Shown: positions 1 to 5,220, numbered from the stretch's first letter. The stretch is 5,334 bases of DNA from CAVAVT01 sp963592185 (GCA_963592185.1 CAVAVT010000090.1:1-5334), one strand, 5' to 3'. Notes: generated from the letters alone by a model not told the origin. Program-made: numbers and translations.

Positions 1-51
1 ATCACCATCAAGCGCAAAGCTGTGGTAAACAACACGACAATGTCGAAGTAA
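1..51 (+). CDS. 3' end of an upstream gene (partial, unknown product)
   Basis: Frame 1 is open from the window edge to a TAA at 49-51 and encodes the last 16 residues, ITIKRKAVVNNTTMSK. A strong intrinsic terminator begins 5 nt after the stop, which is what one expects at the end of a real + strand gene. The tail is basic and polar, with no motif that I can assign to a family. The product cannot be named from this fragment. Confidence 0.4.
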   Translation: MTIKRKAVVNNTTMSK

Positions 52-56
52 TATGT

Positions 57-90
57 AAAAACCCTTCCAAGTGAATTTGGAAGGGTTTTT
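57..90 (+). terminator. Intrinsic terminator of the upstream gene
   Basis: A perfect 14-bp stem pairs 57-70 (AAAAACCCTTCCAA) with 77-90 (TTGGAAGGGTTTTT) around the 6-nt loop GTGAAT. The GC-rich core is CCCTTCC/GGAAGGG, followed by a T tract. The A/T symmetry of the outer stem means that it could also stop transcription from the other strand. It separates the partial upstream gene from the glycosylase unit. Confidence 0.9.
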
Positions 91-168
91 ATGTTTTTTA
101 TAGAATTAGAAAAATGTAGTTTTGTACGGGATAGAAGCCTTTCAAATTTTTGATAAAGAGGTCATAGT

Positions 169-993
169 ATGCATAAAATAACAATTGAAGATGATTTTGA
201 CTTGGAGAAAATCGCTGACTGCGGACAGTGTTTCAGGGCTGTCAAGCTGGAGGATTCACACATGTGGCGCTTCATTACCAAGTCGGAGGTGCTTTATATC
301 AAGCACATGGGAGACAATGAATACAGCGTGTCCTGCAAGCCAGCTGAGTGGAAGAAAATTTGGAGCCGTTATTTTGACCTGGACAGGAACTATAGAGCAA
401 TAAGGGCAAGGGAAAAGGGACGGCATCCCTTTATTGACTCCGCCATGGAATGCGGCAGGGGAATCAGGATACTTCGGCAGGACATATGGGAAATGCTGGT
501 GACTTTTATTATTTCCCAGAGAAAAAGCATCCCGGCAATCAGAAAGGCTGTGGAGACTCTGGCGGAAAAATACGGTGAGCCGCTGCAGGGAATGAATGAA
601 ACGGTATATGCATTTCCATCCCCAGAAAAGCTTGCCGCCATATCTGTTGAGGAGCTGAAGTCCTGCGGTCTTGGCTACAGGGCGCCCTATGTCTACGATG
701 CAGCCCAGAAGGTTTCCTCCGGGGAACTGAAGCTGGATATAATGGAAAGAGAGTATGAGGATATAGTTTTTGACCAGCTGAAAAGTGTCCATGGAGTGGG
801 TAAAAAGGTAGCCAACTGTATAATGCTTTTTGGCTGCGGAATGGTTTCAAGAGCGCCTGTGGATGTGTGGATAGCCAAGGCAATTACCGAGGAATTTGAT
901 GGAAAAAATATTTTCGATGAAATAGAATCGGATGCTGGAATAATTCAGCAATATGTATTCTATTATGAGCGATATGGCAGAAAAAAGGGGTGA
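169..993 (+). CDS. ogg: 8-oxoguanine DNA glycosylase/AP lyase, OGG1-type HhH-GPD protein
   Basis: Base-excision repair enzyme of 274 aa, expected to remove oxidised purines such as 8-oxoguanine from DNA and nick the abasic site. Residues 1-100 fit an OGG N-terminal domain (GQCFRAVK near 19-26, then the aromatic and basic WKKIWSRYFDLDRNY). Residues 105-270 are the HhH-GPD domain. The helix-hairpin-helix reads VHGVGKKVANCIMLF (207-221), with K213 at the position of human catalytic K249. APVDVW (229-234) supplies D232, equivalent to human D268. GLGYRAPYV (167-175) matches the human GLGYRARYV. The ATG has an AAAGAGG ribosome binding site 7 nt upstream. I saw no convincing promoter between 91 and 155. 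The downstream gene's ribosome binding site overlaps this stop codon, so the two are probably co-translated. Assignment to OGG1/AlkA-like glycosylases is firm; the exact substrate is inferred from family motifs, and one damaged-base-pair reading position differs from the human enzyme. Confidence 0.9.
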   Translation: MHKITIEDDFDLEKIADCGQCFRAVKLEDSHMWRFITKSEVLYIKHMGDNEYSVSCKPAEWKKIWSRYFDLDRNYRAIRAREKGRHPFIDSAMECGRGIRILRQDIWEMLVTFIISQRKSIPAIRKAVETLAEKYGEPLQGMNETVYAFPSPEKLAAISVEELKSCGLGYRAPYVYDAAQKVSSGELKLDIMEREYEDIVFDQLKSVHGVGKKVANCIMLFGCGMVSRAPVDVWIAKAITEEFDGKNIFDEIESDAGIIQQYVFYYERYGRKKG

Positions 994-999
994 ATACCA

Positions 1000-2043
1000 A
1001 TGCCGTCAAGGGGAGCCATCAGACTTATTGTTATTCTTATAGCGGTTATAGGGTTTGCTATAGGCGGATATAATTATTATATGGATTCCCCTGTCCATGT
1101 GCTGAACATGGTACGTGGTGCGGTTATCAATCATGACCGGGAGCTGTTTGAGAAATATGTGGATACAGATGAGATTATAGATGACAGCTGCTATGTGCTG
1201 GCGGAGCTGCTGCTGGACACTGATAAGACATCCAGAAACTACAGCGCAGAATACCTGAACAAGATGACACGGGAAAATACACCTCTGGTAAAGGAGATTT
1301 TGAAAAAACATCTTCGTTTATATATTCAGGGTGAAAAAAGCCAGAATAAGGAAAAAAATCTTGGTCCCATAGAGACGGCATACCCACAATATATGGAGGT
1401 GGCGGCATCTGAATTTATGAAGAGGCTGAACCTTGATTATCTGAGCTTTTCCGGGGTGAGGACCTCCATAATCCGTGGAAACAGTGCTGTGCTGGATGTG
1501 GATTTTATTGACAGCCGACTGAATCAGAAATTTAGTCTGAAAGTTCACCTGGAAAGGCTGGATAATGGCCGCTGGAAGGTCCGGGAACTGGTGAATCTTA
1601 AGGAATTTCTATATGATATCAATAAAGCTGTAAAGGACGTTTTAAAGGAGAAAAATAAGCCCCTGAAGGATGAAATAAATCAATATGCGAAAATCCATGA
1701 TGTAAGTGCCGAGGGAATCAGCGGCACTGTGTCAGCGGATTCATTGATGAAAATTCATGTACCAATCTGTTTTAGCGGCAAAAAGGAAGTCCGCTGTGTG
1801 GAGGTCAGGGTGTATTTAAAGGAGCCAACCGTCCACAGATATCGTGAAGTTTTCAATATTGAACCCCAGTGCGTCTCTGGAGAAATGGTCTACACAATAG
1901 AAAAGCCCCTGGGATTCTTCGTGAAGGACGCTGAGGCAATATCCGGGCTAAATCCTGAAAAGATTAAGTTTGCTGCGGTAATAAGACGTATTGAATTTAA
2001 AGATGGAACAAGTATAAAGCTGCTGAGTGCGAAGGACTTGTAG
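1000..2043 (+). CDS. Membrane-anchored DUF2939-like protein of unknown function
   Basis: A 347-residue protein with a short basic N-terminus (MPSRGAIR) and one hydrophobic segment at about residues 8-27. This should act as a signal anchor or uncleaved signal, leaving the rest outside the cytoplasmic membrane. There is no lipobox cysteine. The block DSPVHVLNMVRGAVINHDRELFEKYVDTD, from about residue 29 to 57, has the pattern of DUF2939 proteins (a stretch starting 'SP.y.l..i..Av..hD...f.kyVD'). A second beta-rich part, about 230-345, carries VEVRVYLKEP and KFAAVIRRIEFKDG. The function is unknown. The start is fixed by AAAAAAGGGGTGA (981-993), whose GGGG lies 9 nt before the ATG and which overlaps the glycosylase stop codon (TGA 991-993). 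The pair therefore looks like a translationally coupled operon. No link to DNA repair is visible in the protein itself. The DUF assignment is from pattern memory; the membrane anchor is clear. Confidence 0.75.
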   Translation: MPSRGAIRLIVILIAVIGFAIGGYNYYMDSPVHVLNMVRGAVINHDRELFEKYVDTDEIIDDSCYVLAELLLDTDKTSRNYSAEYLNKMTRENTPLVKEILKKHLRLYIQGEKSQNKEKNLGPIETAYPQYMEVAASEFMKRLNLDYLSFSGVRTSIIRGNSAVLDVDFIDSRLNQKFSLKVHLERLDNGRWKVRELVNLKEFLYDINKAVKDVLKEKNKPLKDEINQYAKIHDVSAEGISGTVSADSLMKIHVPICFSGKKEVRCVEVRVYLKEPTVHRYREVFNIEPQCVSGEMVYTIEKPLGFFVKDAEAISGLNPEKIKFAAVIRRIEFKDGTSIKLLSAKDL

Positions 2044-2062
2044 CAGATACAGAAAAATAAAT

Positions 2063-2105
2063 GGAGCTGAAACAAGATGGAAAATTTTGTCTCAGCTCCG
2101 TTTTT
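2063..2105. terminator. Bidirectional terminator between convergent genes
   Basis: GGAGCTGA (2063-2070) pairs with TCAGCTCC (2092-2099). After one mismatch an inner ACAA/TTGT continues the stem. On the + strand GTTTTT follows (2100-2105). On the - strand the same hairpin is followed by ATTTATTTTT. It lies 20 nt after the stop of the + strand DUF2939-like gene and 9 nt beyond the stop of the - strand Sel1 gene, so it serves both. Confidence 0.85.
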
Positions 2106-2113
2106 ATATTTAG

Positions 2114-3964
2114 TTAAATTTTTTGGAGAATAGTTTTGTATTTTTCAAAGGGCAGTTCCAGATCCACATCGGAAGCGAGATAGATGCTTTCCACCTTGGC
2201 GGTGGTTTTGTTATGCCCAGCCATGACCCATACCTCATCATCGGTATGAATATCAAGCTGAGGGCACAGGTAGGTGTAGCTCCTTTCATCGGCGGAATTG
2301 GAAAAGACAACATCGGCCATGCGGTAGAACTGTGTAGGCTTATCGTAGCTTGCAGCTAGATGGATGGAGCTGGGAAGGGCCTGCATCAGCTCGGAAAAAC
2401 GGTAGAATTCCAGCATTCCGTTTTCCTCGTTTCTGGATATCCGTGTACACCAGAAGGTGTCCAGGCGTATGCTGTCAGAATTTGACACATATACATGGGC
2501 GATGGCTTCATTTTCAAGACCACAGTAGTCGGCTTCAGGAATAGTAATCAGCATATTGCCTCGACGGGCACCGCTGTCCTTATCAGCAAACCATATTTTC
2601 ATGGTGCAGATGGAGCCGTTTATGTCGTCCGTTTCCTCGTCAAAATTTTCTGGAAGGTCATCAGGGTCAATCTCTGTTACCTCAAAGCGGACTTTCACCG
2701 GCCCATTTATTGAGCACAGCTCGTTTATATTGCTCATGATAGGGGAAAGCTGTCCTGCTGGGGTGGGCGGTATGTGCTTGCGGATATTTTCCAAGGCTTT
2801 CTTGATATTTTCCTCCACTTTTTCATCCCCGTATAGGGATACAGATGTGCGGCGTGCCCTTATGGCAAGCTCCGCCATGAGGTAGTATTTGTGGGCAAGA
2901 ATGTAGAAAGCGTCCTTCTCACAGGGAGCTTCCTCGACAAGAGATTCCATTAGCCTGCCCTTTCGGAGGGCAATATCCGCAAATTTTCCATCGTACTCTC
3001 CCTGGCGGAAACGGTCAAGAAGCTCGTCGAAGCTAGTGGTAATGATGCGGTCTGCAGCTTGAACATTTTTAAATGTGCCATAGCCATGGAGATACATGTC
3101 CGCCAGCTTGTAATCCGCCTCAATCACGCCATGGCCTGCAGCGTAGTGGAAGTAGGTGAATGCCTTTTCATACTCCGGTTCACCATTGGTGCATCTGCCA
3201 TAGTAGTAAATGTAGCCAAGGGAATTTGCACACTCTGGGTCCATGGTACGCTTGAAAAGCTTTTCCAAAAGGGAACGGCTTTTTTTCCAATTCTGCGGAT
3301 AGGCCTTGGTGCCGTTATAGTAGAGGTATGCCACAGCATGAATGGCGATCTCATTGTTTTTTGCCACCAGTGTATTCGCAAAATGCCTGAAAATGGCGCA
3401 GTCCTCATCGGAAACAGTGTCATCATACATGCGCTCATTCATTTCCATGATATATTCCTCGCCGATGGGAGGTATCACAGTCCACTCAACAGGGTCTTTG
3501 TCCCTATTGGTTTTGTAGGAATTGAAATACATATCAAGAATATCTAAAAACTCTTTGACAGCACGGCGGACCTGTACAACATCCCATTCCTGTTCCTCAA
3601 AGGACCAGTAGTCCCTTATGGTTTTTATAGTAAATATGTGAATCTTTTTCATCACACATGCAAGATAGTCCTGACCTGTCCGGGGAAGAAGGGGAGCTGG
3701 CTCAGTGGGGAAGACAAGGCCAGAGGCAATGGGCATCTCCGTGAGGGAGATAGCCCAGTCGATAAAGGATTTCCAGCCATTTCTGCCACGCTCTCTGGTA
3801 ATTTCCACAGCACGCTGAATGTCCATCAGTTTTACAGTGTATGTTTTGGTAAATCGTATGGGGTCCCCGTCCTCAAAATTATTTTCAATGGCAATTTCCT
3901 GGCAGGAAATTTCATTTCTTGCCAATGCTCGAAGCTGGTGGACTTTGACTTTTTGTACGCTCAT
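2114..3964 (-). CDS. Sel1/TPR-like repeat protein of unknown function
   Basis: A 616-residue, acidic and soluble-looking protein with no signal peptide or membrane segment. The middle carries alpha-helical Sel1-like repeats at about 205-238 (IAIHAVAYLYYNGTKAY...), 243-278 (PECANSLGYIYYYGRC...FTYFHYAAGHG) and 279-310 (IEADYKLADMYLHGYGTFKN). The pairs 'A..LGYIYYYG' and 'A..YFHYAA.HG' are typical of the family. More helical sequence follows to about 397. The first 200 residues show nothing I recognise. Residues 420-616 look beta-rich. The last stretch (YTYLCPQLDIHTDDEVWVMA..., then a VESI strand and LPFEKYKTI) resembles a small SH3/OB-like barrel of the 'Y.y......l..gD.V.V..G' type, as also seen in the PriA N-terminus. 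That last comparison is a guess. Sel1 repeats usually bind other proteins, so a scaffold or adaptor role is likely but unproven. ATG at 3964 is preceded by AAAGGGAA with about 7 nt spacing. A terminated RNA unit lies about 100 nt upstream on the same strand. Confidence 0.8.
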   Translation of the reverse strand: MSVQKVKVHQLRALARNEISCQEIAIENNFEDGDPIRFTKTYTVKLMDIQRAVEITRERGRNGWKSFIDWAISLTEMPIASGLVFPTEPAPLLPRTGQDYLACVMKKIHIFTIKTIRDYWSFEEQEWDVVQVRRAVKEFLDILDMYFNSYKTNRDKDPVEWTVIPPIGEEYIMEMNERMYDDTVSDEDCAIFRHFANTLVAKNNEIAIHAVAYLYYNGTKAYPQNWKKSRSLLEKLFKRTMDPECANSLGYIYYYGRCTNGEPEYEKAFTYFHYAAGHGVIEADYKLADMYLHGYGTFKNVQAADRIITTSFDELLDRFRQGEYDGKFADIALRKGRLMESLVEEAPCEKDAFYILAHKYYLMAELAIRARRTSVSLYGDEKVEENIKKALENIRKHIPPTPAGQLSPIMSNINELCSINGPVKVRFEVTEIDPDDLPENFDEETDDINGSICTMKIWFADKDSGARRGNMLITIPEADYCGLENEAIAHVYVSNSDSIRLDTFWCTRISRNEENGMLEFYRFSELMQALPSSIHLAASYDKPTQFYRMADVVFSNSADERSYTYLCPQLDIHTDDEVWVMAGHNKTTAKVESIYLASDVDLELPFEKYKTILQKI

Positions 3965-4066
3965 ACTATCATTCCCTTTAAAAATATATTTTCACGGTAT
4001 ATTGCTTAAGGTTTATTACTGGAAAAATTCTTCATGATACTTGGTAAAACCTTTATTTTAGGCAAC
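3965..4066 (-). other. Spacer between the terminated RNA and the Sel1 gene
   Basis: This 102-nt gap holds the Sel1 ribosome binding site and an AAGGTTT/AAACCTT inverted repeat with a long loop (+ strand arms 4009-4015 and 4048-4054). No good sigma-A promoter is visible. The best candidate on the - strand, TTTCCA-18-TATACC, is weak. The Sel1 gene may therefore depend partly on read-through from the strong promoter at 4203-4231. Confidence 0.4.
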
Positions 4067-4101
4067 AAAAAAAGAATCCGGATGGCTTACCGAATTCTCT
4101 T
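4067..4101 (-). terminator. Intrinsic terminator of the small RNA or leader
   Basis: On the - strand, AGAATTCGG (4098-4090) pairs with CCGGATTCT (4081-4073) across the 8-nt loop TAAGCCAT. One position is a G-U wobble. The stem extends by about 3 further pairs (AAG with the first Us) into a run of seven Ts (4073-4067). It lies about 100 nt before the Sel1 start codon and about 130 nt after a strong promoter on the same strand. Confidence 0.85.
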
Positions 4102-4161
4102 CAAAAAGGGGTTATTGGGGTTATATATGTAAGCGGCTGCAAGGGGACAGCCGGCTTTCAT
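4087..4161 (-). CDS. Possible 24-codon leader peptide inside the small RNA
   Basis: An ATG at 4161 opens 24 codons that begin MKAGCPLAAAYIY and end NPNNPFLKRIR. The TAA at 4089-4087 falls in the terminator loop. The ORF covers the C-rich hairpin and linker, so ribosomes translating it would reach the terminator stem, a layout used in attenuation. There is no proper ribosome binding site: the only purine run is GAGA about 12 nt upstream. It may therefore be a chance ORF in a non-coding RNA. Confidence 0.2.
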   Translation of the reverse strand: MKAGCPLAAAYIYNPNNPFLKRIR

Positions 4162-4178
4162 CGGACTGAAAAATCTCT

Positions 4179-4214
4179 ATAAGTTATCTTTTTCACGTGA
4201 ATAATATAACTTAT
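4179..4214. promoter_or_regulatory. 36-bp palindrome centred on the predicted transcription start (candidate operator)
   Basis: The outer arms ATAAGTTAT (4179-4187) and ATAACTTAT (4206-4214) are perfect 9-bp inverted repeats. The centre TTCACGTGAA (4192-4201) is a perfect 10-bp palindrome with the same midpoint (4196.5). Overall 16 of 18 half-site positions are symmetric. The element covers the -10 box and the predicted start point, where a bound dimer or tetramer would block initiation. I cannot match it to a known regulator; it is not CIRCE, a Cheo box or a standard Fur/PerR box. Confidence 0.6.
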
Positions 4215-4231
4215 TCTGAAGCCCCCGTCAA
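4203..4231 (-). promoter_or_regulatory. Strong sigma-A promoter of the small RNA or Sel1 leader
   Basis: On the - strand, TTGACG (4231-4226), a 17-nt spacer and TATATT (4208-4203) give a near-consensus sigma-A promoter, with a predicted start near 4196. The upstream side is AT-rich (AAAAGCTTTT at 4242-4251). An inverted repeat CCCC-7-GGGG (4223-4226 and 4234-4237) straddles the -35 box and could be a second protein-binding site. Confidence 0.75.
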
Positions 4232-4267
4232 TAGGGGATTTAAAAGCTTTTCTATTATAAAATTTCA

Positions 4268-4286
4268 CAGAATAGGAATGATTCTG
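4268..4286. repeat. Short inverted repeat downstream of the toxin gene
   Basis: CAGAAT (4268-4273) and ATTCTG (4281-4286) are perfect arms around a 7-nt spacer, 19 nt past the toxin stop on the - strand. The - strand continues TGAAATTTTATAA, a poor U tract, so this could be a weak terminator or a pause site for the toxin-antitoxin transcript. If it fails, the next terminator reached is the one at 4067-4101. Confidence 0.35.
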
Positions 4287-4304
4287 ACAACTATATAATT
4301 AATG

Positions 4305-4583
4305 CTACATTTTTAACAGTTCAGCGTGGCTTCCTGTACGGGAAACAGTAAGAATAAGGTTTTCATTGTCTTGTTTATATATCAGAAGCCAATCTGACTG
4401 GATGTGGCATTCCCTATAACCAGTGTATTTTCCCGAGAGATGATGATCTCGATTTTCTGGTGGTAAAGTCTGTTCTAATAGTAATTGATCGATAATATTT
4501 TTTAGCAGGGAGAGATTCTTTCCCTGTTTTTTCATGCGCTTATAATCTTTGCGGAATTGAGTTGTTGAAATTAGCTTTAGCAT
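4305..4583 (-). CDS. yafQ: YafQ-family mRNA interferase toxin (type II toxin-antitoxin)
   Basis: A 92-residue RelE-superfamily toxin expected to cut mRNA on the ribosome when it is free of its antitoxin. It aligns along its whole length with E. coli YafQ: an N-terminal helical part (FRKDYKRMKKQGKNLSLLKNIIDQLL), then LPPENRDHHLSGKYTGYRECHIQSDWLLIY, then VSRTGSHAELL. The YafQ active-site positions are kept: H47 or H48 (DHHLSG), H60, D64 and W65 (HIQSDW) and H86 (GSHAEL). The length is normal and the gene looks intact. The start ATG lies 5 nt after the antitoxin stop, with GGAAGAG inside the antitoxin tail as a modest ribosome binding site, so toxin translation is probably coupled to that of the antitoxin. 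Confidence 0.92.
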   Translation of the reverse strand: MLKLISTTQFRKDYKRMKKQGKNLSLLKNIIDQLLLEQTLPPENRDHHLSGKYTGYRECHIQSDWLLIYKQDNENLILTVSRTGSHAELLKM

Positions 4584-4588
4584 GACAG

Positions 4589-4876
4589 TTACTCTTCCTC
4601 TGAATCAAGTTCATCAAAAAGTTCTTGTGCTGAATTGTACCGCTTTGCATGTATTTTTCCACTGGCTATATCTTCTGCTTCCTGCATAGCAGCTAGTGTA
4701 GTTTTATTGTAAATAGGACGGCGCATTGAAAATGGCAGACCGCCTTCTTGAACGGATTTATGAAGGAAGATATTTATGGCATCACTAATGGTAATTCCAA
4801 AATCTGAATAAATATTTTCTGCCATATTTTTTATAGTAGGATCGATGCGTACTGTTATGCTGGCTGTTTTTGGCAT
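4589..4876 (-). CDS. dinJ: RelB/DinJ-family antitoxin (ribbon-helix-helix)
   Basis: A 95-residue antitoxin that should bind and neutralise the adjacent YafQ-like toxin and repress its own operon. Residues 5-45 form the ribbon-helix-helix DNA-binding part: the strand TASITVRID, then helices PTIKNMAENIYSDFG and TISDAINIFLHKSVQEG. This matches E. coli DinJ ('ARIDEDLK...GLTISD..R..L.K'), followed by LPFSMRRP, where DinJ has LPFDLREP. The C-terminal half (55-95) ends in an acidic tail, SAQELFDELDSEEE, which should wrap the toxin. The start is ATG at 4876: AAGGAG (4890-4885) lies 8 nt upstream. An in-frame GTG at 4885, three codons earlier, touches the ribosome binding site and is unlikely to be used. 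The gene is first in the operon, 5 nt before the toxin. Confidence 0.92.
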   Translation of the reverse strand: MPKTASITVRIDPTIKNMAENIYSDFGITISDAINIFLHKSVQEGGLPFSMRRPIYNKTTLAAMQEAEDIASGKIHAKRYNSAQELFDELDSEEE

Positions 4877-5061
4877 AATGTTCACTCCTTTTTATAATGC
4901 CATTGTTCAAGTTTTCCCACAGGAAAAACATTCCACATTGCGTTTCAACGAGGAGGAAGATATTAGCTCGCCTCCTGTTATTCGCTTTTCGCCCCCATCT
5001 TCAGAGGATGGGGGACATCGTTCTTCGTTATATATGCAAGACAAACGCTAATATATGTCTT
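4877..5061 (-). promoter_or_regulatory. Long structured 5' leader of the toxin-antitoxin operon
   Basis: About 185 nt separate the predicted start point from the antitoxin ATG. Inverted repeats in transcript order are: AAGACA/TGTCTT (5061-5056 with 5043-5038) at the very 5' end; CCCCCATC/GATGGGGG (5014-5007 with 4999-4992), a strong 8-bp stem with a 7-nt loop; AGGAGG/CCTCCT (4976-4971 with 4956-4951); and TTTTCC/GGAAAA (4927-4922 with 4917-4912). None has a U tract, so they are not terminators. No ORF with a ribosome binding site was seen in the leader; the AGGAGG is not followed by a start codon. Confidence 0.5.
4912..4927. promoter_or_regulatory. Candidate operator: TTTTCC-4-GGAAAA inverted repeat
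   Basis: TTTTCC (4912-4917) and GGAAAA (4922-4927) form perfect arms around CACA, about 36 bp before the antitoxin start. Ribbon-helix-helix antitoxins usually bind such short palindromes to repress their own operon. However, it lies well downstream of the best promoter, so it may be an RNA hairpin or a roadblock site instead. Confidence 0.35.
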
Positions 5062-5067
5062 ACTTAT

Positions 5068-5096
5068 ATTATCCGGCTGAAAAACGTATTTGTCAA
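5068..5096 (-). promoter_or_regulatory. Sigma-A promoter of the toxin-antitoxin operon
   Basis: On the - strand, TTGACA (5096-5091), a 17-nt spacer and GATAAT (5073-5068) give a perfect -35 and a 5-of-6 -10 box. The upstream stretch (5097-5118) is almost pure A/T, like an UP element. The predicted start is near 5061. It reads toward the antitoxin with no terminator between. No better promoter was found closer to the gene. Confidence 0.7.
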
Positions 5097-5126
5097 TTTC
5101 AATAATTAATTTATTAAACTCCCTCT

Positions 5127-5200
5127 AAAAAGTGTGATTTTCAGAAAAAAGTCACTTGAAAAAGTGTCAAGATTGCCATAAAAGTCCCTTGAAAAAGTGT
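5127..5200. repeat. AAAAAGTGT repeats at 32-33 bp spacing
   Basis: AAAAAGTGT occurs at 5127-5135, 5159-5167 and 5192-5200. The last two are part of a 17-bp direct repeat, GTCACTTGAAAAAGTGT (5151-5167) and GTCCCTTGAAAAAGTGT (5184-5200), with one difference and AAAA before both. The first full copy contains the palindrome CACTT-GAAA-AAGTG. A degenerate fourth match, AAAAGTGAG, starts at 5209. Such arrays occur at insertion sequence ends or as protein-binding iterons. Confidence 0.8.
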
Positions 5201-5220
5201 AAAAATGTAAAAGTGAGAAC

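Larger units (their letters stand above)
4067..4196 (-). ncRNA. Predicted ~130-nt small RNA or terminated leader, class not recognised
   Basis: The transcript is bounded by a near-consensus promoter (predicted start about 4196) and an intrinsic terminator. Reading 5' to 3' on the - strand, TGAAAAA (4195-4189) pairs with TTTTTCA (4173-4167) as a 5'-end hairpin. Next, CGGCTG (4153-4148) pairs with CAGCCG (4139-4134) with UCCCCUUG in the 8-nt loop. A linker follows with two tandem ATAACCCC units (4124-4108), and then the terminator hairpin. GCTTAC (4134-4129) is also complementary to GTAAGC (4090-4085), which overlaps the terminator loop, so an alternative fold or pseudoknot is possible. C-rich single-stranded motifs are typical of Bacillota regulatory RNAs that pair with Shine-Dalgarno sequences. 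It does not match the 6S, SRP, tmRNA or common riboswitch patterns that I know. A leader controlling the Sel1 gene is the main alternative. Confidence 0.6.

Noticed and set aside
91..155. Possible promoter for the glycosylase unit (TATAGAAT near 99-106, TTGTAC at 122-127).
   Set aside because: No pair of boxes with 16-18 nt spacing reaches a reasonable match; the region is simply AT-rich.
256..883. - strand ORFs of up to 178 codons within the glycosylase gene.
   Set aside because: The + strand frame carries intact catalytic motifs; these are antisense shadows without ribosome binding sites.
2123..4037. Several + strand and alternate-frame ORFs opposite the Sel1 gene, up to 162 codons.
   Set aside because: They lie antisense to a 616-codon gene with clear repeats and a good ribosome binding site; their peptides lack domain features and starts.
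4877..4885. A GTG at 4885 as an alternative antitoxin start, adding three residues.
   Set aside because: It directly touches the AAGGAG ribosome binding site; the ATG at 4876 has ideal 8-nt spacing and the family-like N-terminus.
4941..5014. A CRISPR-like appearance of GTTGAAACG next to a GC-rich hairpin on the - strand.
   Set aside because: There is a single occurrence with no regularly spaced repeats or spacers.
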